Source of the DNA: Litoditis marina
Lineage: Eukaryota; Nematoda; Chromadorea; Rhabditida; Rhabditidae
DNA: 64,000 nucleotides
Direction of reading: 5' to 3'
Assembly (NCBI GenBank): GCA_964036275.1
Contig: OZ038438.1
Location: 4,966,978 to 5,030,977, forward strand
The translations under genes were made by a program, and so were the position numbers. Below the pieces are notes generated by a model that did no database searches, was not told where the DNA came from, and saw only the letters and a list, made by a program, of their open reading frames with translations. The first letter of the stretch is position 1. Every line of letters starts with the position of its first letter. Shown one piece after another: positions 48,401 through 59,400 of this stretch.

Positions 48401-51400
48401 GGCTATGAAACAGTGTGTTAATTTTCAGAAGTCAAAAGCGACGTCGACTCTACTAGTTCCAATCATTTCCAAGAGGCTGCTCATGCGTCAATGCCTGCGG
48501 AGAATGTCAAACTGGAGGTAATTAAAAGGAAAACATAGGGGGTCATTTTTGATGTTTACGTATTTTTTGTTTGTTCGTGATTCCGCAAAAATTTCAGACC
48601 CTGCCCACTGGTGAGCATACAACGGGATATTCACAGGCCTCTGCAGCTATTGTCTCAGACGATCAGTTTGTTATGACCGAGGTATCGTTATACTTGCACG
48701 TTTGAAATCATCTTTTATTTTCATCTTGAGATTTCCGTAAAACATTCCCACTCAATTCTGTGCACGTATTTCGTGTTCCAGTGACTTAGAGACGTGCTGA
48801 GTCTGAGTCACGCACTATGTAATTGCTGATTTGCTCTTGTTTACAGAATACATCTGTTGAGACTCGCTGGATAAAGGAAAGTGCGTCGGCCACTGACAGA
48901 ATTGAGGTAAGTGATGAACAGATCGTTCGTTTATTTGTGTCGTGTGGACTTTATTGAGGCTCTACGCATACTGTTTCTCTTTCTACCTAGTCATTTTTCA
49001 GGCAGAAATCGTTGATAACTCGACTTTTCCACCGGCACCAGTTTCTGAGCAAGAGCAGACTATCCCAATGGTTGACGAGGTATTTTTATTTTGTTCAAGA
49101 TGTAATCATTAATTGTAAATCAGTAGAGTTTGAAGCTTGTGTCTGCATGATCTCAAGTTGGGGGAAATGATTTCACGGTAGGGTAAAAAAGGTTTTGCAT
49201 TTTAAATTATAAGCTTTTCGACATTTGATTCTATTACAGAAGAACGATGTGATGTTGACACCGACTGAACTCACTTCCGTACAATCTAATTTAACTGTGG
49301 ATACCGTGATCAGCACACCCGCGAATGGTCCCAATGATACTGCCACTACGACTTCCACCAGCAAGCTGAATACAACACTTGACGAGGTGCGCATCGTAAA
49401 CTCCCGTCTGCAGCTTTTGTGTGTGATAGGTTGTTGGTTCTAGAGTACGTTGCACATAGTAAATATATTTTCGGCTGACGATGAGCTGATTGATTCTTTA
49501 CCAGGTATCCCCGAAAATACCAATGTTCTACTGGGATTTAATTTCCAGCTTGTGTTCAGAGTCAGCCAGTGCGTGTGCGAACCTGTTTCCGGTCGTAATT
49601 CGCAGGAGCTAGAATGTTGTATAGTTTTTTTCTATTAGCTAATGAGATTCATAGTTGATAGTAGCTTTGACGATTTGTTCGATTAAGTGGTTCAATTCAT
49701 CTTATTTGTGCCATTCAGGTAGTCGACATGGACAGTCGAGACGCATCTGAGATGGAAAATTCCCCCGCGGCGGCTGTTGATGGAGCAGCATCTATCGTGC
49801 AGACACCGGCTGTCCCTGACACTCACTCCGTTGCACTATCTGAGCAGGTTACTGTTGCCAATTTTTTTGCATTAGAAATTAGAAAATAAACTGAGTATTT
49901 CAAAACATGACTAAATGAAAAAAGTTTAGCAATTAGTCTGAATGTTCGCTTTTGTTCTTCGGCAATTTGTGCTGATTGTGGTCAACATGGTGTTGCAGGC
50001 GCCTGATAGCCAATCTTTCCAAGAAGTGGGAGCTGGTGATATAGGAGCGTTTCTTCGCTCGAGAGTCAACAACGAGCCCGATCTGAACCCGGTTTCTGTA
50101 AGCAGACATTGCTTGTTAATTTATAATATCTTCCACTATATTACTGGTTCAAATTCATAGATCTGTCAGTTACAGTTTAAGTAACGGGTCAATTGCTGGC
50201 ACCTGGTTTCGATTTTTCAAATCAAAATCAAAGGTTTTTTTTCAGGTGCCTGTGGTGGCTGCTGTTCCCGTCGTTGTTCGCCCTACAGTAGCGTCCACTA
50301 TAGCTGAAGAGACCCTCAACAATGGATCTGAGGTTTCGTTGACTTTTGTAAGTACGCATTATTTTTGTTTTGTTTTTGTTCTACTCAGTACATTGTAAAT
50401 ATATTCATTCAGGTAAGGGGACTGCATATGCTGTGTTGTTTTCGTCCTTGTTCGCGTCTCGGCGTCTAGTGCTAGTTGAATTGAATCGGCCTCGGGGCTC
50501 ACATTACTGCACATTAGGAAATAAGTCTCGCTCACACTTGAGCTAGGTTCTTCGAATGTATTACTTTTAGACGCCTGACGTGCCTTACGTGTCCACTGAT
50601 GTTCCTACTGCAGTAGCACCCACCACAGCTGAGCAACACGTCAATAAGGAGTTCGATGTTCCTCCGACTCCTGTAAGTGCCCGTTGTAACTTATTTAGCA
50701 GTACTGGAGAATAGCGTTTAGCGTAGTGCTCTGTTGATTTTGCGAATTCTCAATTCTCACGTCGCCCTCTTATTTATTAATAATGTCATCAGTAATGGGT
50801 TGGCCATCCAAACCACAATATTGTAAATACGTGTTACCTAGATTAAATTTTGAACTTTATGTTTTTCCAGGTGTCCACAGTTAAGACTAATCCTTCGGAG
50901 ACAATCTCCGTGCCGTCTAGTTTGTCAATCGTCGACTCCGATTCTGAGCCCTCATCCCCTCCGCGTCAGTGGAATACAGGAGGATTCGAGGACGTACCCA
51001 ACTCGTCCTTTGGATGCTTCGGCGCTCCTCCTCAGGTGTGTGTGTACTCCTCGGACGGGGTGAATTTCCGTAATTATTACTCATTGTATTTGTTCTGTCA
51101 CGTCTGAGAACACGCACAACACTTTCTTGAGGAAGCGGTAGAGAAGAATAGAGCTTAGCTGACTTGGAGCTCTTATTCATTGAACAGTAATGAATTCTTG
51201 ATTTGGCAATTATTGAAAATGCTAGTACACATGTTCATTGTATATTATCATATGTACAGACATGGATTTTCAGGGTGGAGGCTTCAACTCGGGAAGCGGT
51301 AGCAGCTTCCAGAGAGGTGGCGGCGGTAGCGGTTTCCACTCGGGAGGTAGTGGTGGCTTCAACTCGGGAGGTGGTGGTGGCTTCAACTCTAGGGGTGGTG

Positions 51401-51779
51401 GCGGATACAACTCGGGCAGCAGTGGCGGCTTCAACTCGGCAGGTGATGGCGGCTTCCAGAGAGGTGGCGGTTTCCAAAGAGGTGGCGAGGGCCGCGGTGG
51501 AAGGTACAACAATGGTGGTGGTGGACGTGGCGGCTTTAGAGGAGGAACTGGTCCAAAAGAAGGTGGTTATCGTGGCGGAAGAAGAGGTGAGTAAGAGCTA
51601 ATTGTTATGACGGTATACTTCGCTTTGCCTTAGCCTTTATTCGCCTTAGCTGGACACGTATTTCGAAACCGTTTGTTCGCAGTAAGGAAGAGTGAAGTAT
51701 AACTGCGTGATACTATTATACATGATAAGATTTTGCAGAGTGGAAAGGTGGAGAACGCGGTGGCGGCGACCGCTTCTAA
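42439..51779 (+). CDS. pgl: PGL-like (P-granule) RGG-domain protein
   Basis: Twenty-eight plus-strand exons: 42439-42478 (ATG), 42744-42874, 43205-43322, 43858-44019, 44222-44438, 44715-44822, 45022-45094, 45338-45412, 45698-45874, 45970-45993, 46184-46241, 46503-46642, 46907-47066, 47293-47343, 47752-47856, 48096-48209, 48429-48517, 48598-48681, 48847-48906, 49002-49079, 49240-49386, 49719-49847, 49999-50097, 50246-50347, 50571-50672, 50871-51035, 51274-51586, 51739-51779; 3162 bases, 1053 aa, in frame. Residues 20-300 are helical with KVYLFPNIYDNW, NGTRPSPDEI and CLVLGQVKRA, resembling the N-terminal dimerization domain of nematode PGL-1/PGL-3; 300-510 resembles their central domain (ARDMATDAMQFI, FFPTIQKMCF, LRTEWEGSGVSLGELYARAA). 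Then an acidic Ser/Thr-rich linker to 936 and a GGF/RGG tail. PGL proteins are germ-granule scaffolds. The match is from memory of the family pattern, not a search. The 24-base exon and the junction into 46907 are the weakest points. Confidence 0.7.
42535..42574. repeat. short perfect hairpin
   Basis: ACCGTTCCAGGTACTTA is followed after about 12 bases by its exact inverse TAAGTACCTGGAACGGC region, in the first intron of the PGL-like gene. A stem of about 17 bp. It could be a small MITE remnant or a structured RNA; no further evidence. Confidence 0.7.
51274..51586 (+). repeat. RGG/FGG repeat exon of the PGL-like gene
   Basis: Encodes about 100 residues of GGGGFNSGGG, FQRGGGFQRGGEGRGG and GGRGGFRGG type, followed in the last exon by EWKGGERGGGDRF and stop. 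Such Arg-Gly-Gly tails bind RNA and promote condensate formation and are often arginine-methylated. Confidence 0.9.
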
Positions 51780-51895
51780 GATTGTCATGGGTCCGGCGAC
51801 TATATGTGATTATTTGTTTTTTTTTCGATCATTTGTTGTTGTTGTCTATGGTATGAGTTTCATTCTTGTTGTTTAGGGTGTTGATTTTTATAGTT

Positions 51896-51901
51896 AATAA
51901 A
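51896..51901 (+). promoter_or_regulatory. polyadenylation signal AATAAA of the PGL-like gene
   Basis: AATAAA 117 bases after the stop codon. Confidence 0.65.
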
Positions 51902-53459
51902 TATCTGTTCGGTTAATTTCTAGTTCGGGTTTCACAAGATATATGCTGACTGTTCTTTTCGGTCCATACAGCATAGCTGTTTCGTTGTACAATTCACATG
52001 GATGAAGTATTTCTCAGAAGGATGGCGTCGGGGTATATTGTATTGAGCACCCCTTATATTTCGCCCGTTGAAATTCAGCACGTGTCATTTTTCAAAGTAT
52101 TATTTCAAAACTTATCGGCAGATTTTCAACGTTTTCAAACTTATATTGAGTGTGTGACGATTAAGCTCAAAAGTCATTAAGCTACAACCTATAACTTAAG
52201 TTTTGACAAAAACAGAACGTTCGAAGTAATGGATAGTATATGAGAATAAACTGTCTTTGTGATATTTTGAGAGAAACAACTCGTACAGTTTTTAATAAGA
52301 AACTTCCGCTTAATGTATAAGCCCACTCGAAAATTTCTTGCTCCACCCTCATCATTACAAAAGGTCAGACACATTTTCCGAAAGGGCGGTCTGTGCTTTA
52401 GGAAATGACCTTTTCAGTCTTTGAAGACACTGTAGGAGGTTACGGCTGTGTGAAACTAAGTATATCTTCGTCGTTCTTATGTTTAATTTAGCAGGATAAT
52501 GTTTCTTATATGGTGTGTGCACATATCCTTGAAAGTATTTGGAGTGGCTAAGCTTTACACAATCATTCATATTTTTGTAAGTTTTTTTCAAACTGAGCAT
52601 ATTGCCTTCTATCGACATATTCCTTCTCCTTAAAGGTCATAGATATTCATTGAGCTAGATCGAAATCCAAAACATTCTATGATAGAGTATTAACATTTCG
52701 GATATTGACTAACGGAGCACTCGGAAGACAAAAATAAAGAAGAAACACGTGAGAAAAACGTTATAATTTGGCTTATGATGAGACCACGTGAGAAGATGTG
52801 ACCTTTGATGTGTATGACATCATCAGGTATCTAACACGGTTGAGAGGTGACACAGTCTAATGGAAGCAACAGAATGATGAGGCACACCAAGTAGGAGTCG
52901 CACATATTACTACGGAAGGTAAACCAGTTCCTCGCAGTTTCAGTTATACCAAAAGTGAATGGAATAGTCTTGTGAAAGGCAGGAAAGTAGTATCAAAAAT
53001 AGAGCGCTTTTATATTGAAAATTTCATTCACGTGACTATGCCATCGACTAGCAGTATAGTTTTGTGAGCGTGAGACCCCAAATCGTGGAAATTGGATCAA
53101 TATGACAGAATAAGCTACAAAGCACGCAGAATAAATATACATGGAAATGAGATCATGTTTGTTAATACTATCATCAGAACACAGGTCATGGCAAAGTGGG
53201 TATGAGTTGTGAGTTGTGTGGAAGAGTACACGGCTATTAGAATAACAACTAACTAGGCAATGTCAGTAGTAGCTATTTGAAGAAGAACGGAGAACAAATT
53301 TCGACAAAAGGGTTTAAATCTCATGCACCACTTGTTTGTTCTGACATAACGTGAGCAAAACATGCACGAATATGCCGAACACCTTTCATTTGTAAATCAA
53401 TTGTTTTTCTCTGCTCTTCTTCAATAGTATTTCGATGAAACACAATTGTAAGCGTTGTT
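51902..53459. other. convergent intergenic region between PGL-like and EYA genes
   Basis: The two genes point towards each other. No exon is visible; one diverged MITE family B copy lies at 52945-53059. Confidence 0.5.
52945..53059. mobile_element. diverged MITE family B copy
   Basis: Starts TTATACCAAAAGTGAATGGA and ends TTCACGTGACTATGCC followed by CTAGCAGTATAG; the middle is poorly conserved. Between the PGL-like and EYA genes. Confidence 0.55.
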
Positions 53460-56400
53460 TCACACACAGCTGCTTCCCAGCAAGTATAATGACTGTGCTG
53501 TGTAGAGCTTGTCCAAGTCGTCTGTCGATATCACTGGCCAGACAGGAACACATTCCTATAAAGCAATATGGTCATTAGATCTATAATTGAAACCGTATAA
53601 TGTGAGTCAATTGCACAGTCACGTGAAACGTGTTAAACACAGCACTACTCAGAAACGAGCAATGACAAAGTGCACGGTTCCTCATTAGAATAGTCATCTC
53701 GCGCGACCGTTCAATTTACTTCTACTATGCATCATCCCCTACAGTACAGAAAAACCTACTCGAACTCTCGCAGTATAAATCTACGTGTTAATCTACGTGA
53801 AATGTCTCAGTTAACATTCTGATGGTCACTTTTTAAGGAAAAATATTGCTATAGTAGTTTTTCAGTGGACTCAAAGTTTAAACTTCACTCTGTGAAAGTG
53901 CGCGAATAAACAAGATCTAAAGCGAGAAACAGTGATGTTTTCAACCGGATTTTCATGTCAGTACCGTGATCCACTGGCACTTCATAACAGTTTTCGCTTT
54001 TGAAAATAGTTACTTCAACATGATAAATAAGTTTTTGAAGCGTGCACTCACCTTTTTTGCGGTCAAGGTCGTTTCCACGTTGGAAGAGACGACCACGTAG
54101 CTGCACTTCTTGCCAAACCTGTTCTGGATTCGATCCAGGGCCGACTCCTGCAAATGTACCAACTTGAACCGTTTGCTTTCATTGAGTTACTATAAATGAT
54201 ATAACTACTCGAAACAAACGTTGAAACGTGCTTTAGTTTGTTTGTGGTGACATTCGACTAATTCCTAATACCATACAAAAGTCTGTATGATAGATATTTT
54301 CGTTTGAAATGATTATAACACTAATATTACCTTTCCACTCTTGCTGGCTGAATAGACATTTTCGATGGGAATGGAGGACGCCTCGCCGGCCAGTAGCAGT
54401 TGCGATACGGCGGACACCAGGCCGTCTGAACACATCACCACGTTCGCGTACTTCTCACTCATCGACGCTGCTGACCTGCACAATTACTAATTTTGCAATC
54501 ATGATGAGTTTAGTCAAAATCTCATGTCACAAAATTTGGTTTTTGAACAGAAAACGCACGAATCTTTGCACGAATCTTTCAATCAAATCGACCTAAGGTT
54601 GTTTGACCTGAGTGTTTTCGGAAGTCACTTGGCTGTGGTGAAGTGGGTTGTTAATGTTGTGATGATTTTCCAGGAGGGTTCTTAATCGGGTTTCAAAATT
54701 CAAGTTTCGAGTGTCGAGTTCATTTCGAGTTCCAAGATTTTCGATTCTACCTCTGCATGACGAGGTCGAGACACCTTCGGGCGGCTTCCGTGCGGGACGA
54801 ATAAATGGCGTCAATCTGGCGGGCCGCTTCCACGATCTCTTCCCGTTGGGACCCCATTCCACATCGATCTATCAGACCTTTAAAAATATGTGTGAACTCA
54901 TTGACACTACAACGCTAAATCTACACACTACACTATTTACATGCAATCGAACGTTGATTCATTCAATCGTCCAAAAACTTCCAGCTGGAACTTTGTCATG
55001 CGAACGAATCGAAAATTTACACCCCTGCATCGCACAGGATAACTGTTTTCAAGTAACTTACCATAACTACAAACAGATTCCGTTTTGCAGGCGAACTCTT
55101 GATAAAGTTGTCGGAGAGAATAGTATTTACTGGCCAGCCGACGCATGACTTCCACACCTCCTCTGAAAATAAGATAAAATAATAAGATAAAGAGCTTCAA
55201 AAAATTGTCTTAACCGAAAAGCCCCTCAAATAAGCGTCAATATGGTGAAAATACCGGTGTGGTAGTTTGATCTCGGTAGACGTCAATCAAAAGGTGTGTT
55301 TTTATCTTATAGATTGTCATTAAAGGAGGCCGGAGAGCAACATGATTTCTCGTAAAGCTGCTGTATCCTACTTTTGATTGGACGCGTTGCGTGTCGCGCG
55401 GCATTGTCATGTGAATGTCACGTGGACTGATCAAACTAATATACGAGTTATTTGTGCTCTCTGATCACAATACAGTTAAAAGCAGCCCGAAACAAAATCT
55501 CTGCTCAAGTTGTGTTCCGGTCTCCTTTAATGGGTGACGACTCCATAGACCGCTATGGATTCACCGAAACATCTTCTTATATGTTCACTAAATTTATCTA
55601 AGATAGTAGGCACAGAAGCATGAACATAATTTGGAAAGTATCTTGGAGATGGGAAGCATTTGGGAATGAATATAATTTGAGAAGTATCTTGGGAATGGGA
55701 AGCAGACTGTTTTGAGTCGGGTCCCATTGATTGTAAATCTGACCTATACTATTTGGTACAAAACTAACCGCCCATCCACTATCGAACCATCGTTAATATT
55801 GTCTTCCAATGCTGCGTCTTCCACATTTCCCAGGTCGAACTCCTGAAATACATAATATAGTTTTTGTAATTGGCCTATGACAGAGAGAGGCAGAGAGAAA
55901 GAGAGATATAGAGAAAGAAAGTGAGAGACAGAGAGAGGGAGAAGAGAGAGGGAGAGAGGAGTTTCGGAAACCTACAACAATTATTAAATAAGTTTTCTAT
56001 TTGAAGGGAAAAGACGGCCAAACCTCTAGTTGTTCGGCAGAGAAGGAGAGGGAAACCGCCCTCGATGTCACTTGTTTCAACAACAAGGCCGAGCGAGAGA
56101 GATGGGGAGCCTGCAACACAACTTGGTTATCAAATCAAATCAAATATTTATTACACAGTGTGTAATAACGGAACGAAAGTTTGAAACGCGAAAGGTTGCC
56201 AAAAAAGAGAATGATGAAAAGAACATGGATGAAAAAAGATGTAATAATATTGTATACATTCTATACTAAAGCGACTGTTCTGACAAATGCTCTGACTTAG
56301 CTACCGTATCAATACCACATCCGCTGGGCTGTATTTCGAGACAGCATATATTTGTTGATTTTTTGTTGATTTAAGTTAGTCTTTTCCATTCCCACCTGTA

Positions 56401-59400
56401 GTCCCACAGTTAATACCGAAAACCTCCAGTTCTGTCGGGTTTTTCCATTTGAGTCTGAGTGCGAATTTGATATCGCTATCGAAATCGAACATAAATGCTT
56501 ACGGTAGATTTCCAGTTAGTCACGATGAGGACTATATTTCAATCAGAAATCACCAACAGATGTAGGAAGAGTGTCAAACTGAATTTGAAAACACAAATTT
56601 TGTTCCCGTACCTTGTGAGCGACGTTGTCCAAATTGGCACTGGAGAAGGGGCAAATGTCGTTGAGGTCCCATATGAAGACGCGGGCGTACTGCGAGTCGC
56701 CCGGGGAGCACGAGCCGGACTTCTTCTTCTTAGAACACTTGTCTGAAAACGAGCATGTTCATCAATATTCTGCATGACAGTACGGGATAGCAAACTGAGA
56801 AACGTATTGAGTGATGTGAAGAATGAAAACTATGAAACAATACGAAAAAGTCAGTACACGGAGACAACTTACTTTTCTTGTCTTTCAAACTGAATCCATT
56901 TAGATCCGTAGTAGTATCTCCGGTCAGAGCGGCGCCCTATAAGTTTTCCTTCAACAAATCTTCAAAATATTATTTTAGTGGACGTTTCCAACATCCAATA
57001 CGTATATGAATAACACAATTGACTCTAAGGCTCGTTCTCGAAAAGGCAAGCACACTGTTCCGCGGGGCTGTCAATGTTATTACTGTGAACACCGTAGGGT
57101 CAGTTCTGTGAACGACGGGGATAGATTGGGTAGTTTTCTGTCTTTGTGGAAGACTATTCAAACGTACCGCATACGCAGCACCGGCCGTCAAAGCATTTCC
57201 GTAATAGCCAGCCGTTCGCATTCCGTTGTAGTACGGCGTGTTGTAGGCGGAATAGTCGTTGAAATTCAAACTGGCAGGGTAAGAGCCTCCTGAAATTTTT
57301 CGCGGTAATAAACAGATATCTTGTGCTTGTTCGAATGAATCTACCCTGATCAGTAGCATGAATTTCATGAAATCATAGTTTTGAGTTCTTTCAAAATTTG
57401 AGTGGAGATTGCACGAACTCACCATAGTAAGCTGTCTGTGCGGCGGCCCCAATGCTGTAGGGAAAAGCTGCCGCATTCTGCGCCCGCAAACCCGAGGCAA
57501 CCTGCAAATTATACTTATTTCATTATGAATTGAGTTGATAAGAACGAATTATTGTCATTAAAGTAATGATAAACACACATATATGACTCACTCTCGGAGA
57601 AGCGGACTGAAACGATAATCCAATTCTGCTGTGTTCGTACTACGACGAACTTCGTAGTATGATCTTGGTGTATTTAAAGACGACACTGCGATGTCTTTTA
57701 CGGATCAAACCACACGTCAAGTTCTCTTGATAGAACCATCTCGATAATGTTTTATGAACATAAATTCTCAACGAACCTGCTGGTAATAGCTAGCTGGATT
57801 GCTGCCATACATACCGTAGCCCGCCGTGTAACTACTATTATAGTAAGGATTTTGACCTGGAAAAAAGATTCAAAGTCAATAACTATTTATAAACGAAACG
57901 TTTAGTGTGATTCGAAGTGTTTCACACGATTCCATTCCTAACTTTAATAAAGCGCATCCACATGTACAAGATTTTCATTATATGTACCATAAAACGTGAA
58001 CAGCACTGCCGCTGAAATTCACTTGAGCTGAATTGTTCACACATCATAACACGAGGTATACAGTAATCTTCGGGTAATTAGGCTTGATTTACAGATTTAC
58101 CAATGTAGAGCGTACCGTATGCGGCGGCGGCATCCGTGATGGAAACTAATCCGGCGGCTCGTTCCGTCATCGGATCGATTTTCGGATCAGGCAACAGGGA
58201 AAACACGGACGAAGACACGGCCGAAGGATCAGCACTGAATTGGAGAAACTGAGGGAAAGCAACTAGAAAGTATAGACTATTCGCCTCAGACGAGGTTCGA
58301 ACCGACGACAAAACTTTCACCAACTACGGGTCCAGCCAGGTGAAACGACAAAAAGTTGGTACACCGCATGAATTGGAACATACAGGGGGCTACTTTTTTG
58401 GCAGGCACTTTCCTCTAGTTAAATCATTTCAAATAACGTAATATGTAAATGGAAAACAAAGACGAATAAACAATAGATTCCTTAACATATACATGTAACC
58501 AGCAGTTCGCGGTTGTTTCTCGCCATTAATGGTGGCCCCTGAACGGAAGAGGGGGGGGGGGGGGGGGGGGGGGGGGCGAGTAGCTCAAACACAGCTTGTC
58601 GCTTACAATATGAACACAAATAGTACCATATGGGAGGCGGCGAGAAGAATGTACCGCGCACAGCAAAAAAATGGATATGGCGAATGTGTTTGAGGAAAGC
58701 CGCAACAAGTAGTAAACTAGCTGACAGAACAGTCAGTAAATATGAACGAGAACCTTCGAAATGTTTGGACCGGCAACTTTCAAAATTTGAGAATCGGAAA
58801 ACACTCTTGGAGAGGCTGTTGGTTAAAACCTTGAGAGGTAGAAACGTTTTTCGAGGCGTGACAAGTATAGAAAGTGAATGACTGGGAAAAGTTTTTGGAC
58901 AAATAGAATAAAGTAAATCGACATAAATCATAATATATCAATGGGAAAGGAATATATTAGGAAAACTCACGTAGCCGGTTCCACGGTAAAACGAGGCTTT
59001 TCTTCCTGAAAAAGTTAGTAAACTTTCATGTCTTGACTTACAGTGCAACAATAAATCAGACGTGTGAAACAGAAAACCGACGTTTGGTCGTTTTTTTTCG
59101 TATAGTCTGTTTCACGCACTTATAACCCTCTACAGTAATCTGCTCGAACTTCCAGGTCAGCGTTAGGTAGTTGTATGTTTTTAGAATGACTTCAAGTTTT
59201 GCTATTGTGTTTTCTACCCTTACTTCTACAAACTGTGAAAGTTTGAAACCGACATCATAATTTATTCATTAGAAAAAGCCTCCGGAACAATTTTAAGATT
59301 ACTGTAGAAGGACATTGATTGGTGAAACGAACTATAACAACAACATGAAAGTCCAACTCAAAAGTCAGGTACTCGTCTTCGAAAATCAAAATCTGGTGCT

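Noticed and set aside
51203..51601. Other frames over the RGG exon (Val/Ala-rich, Pro-rich)
   Set aside because: Shadows of the Gly-rich repeat; phase matching fixes the GGF/RGG frame.
58482..58931. Proline-rich protein at the 26-G tract
   Set aside because: The proline run is the translation of poly-C; the region is an EYA intron.
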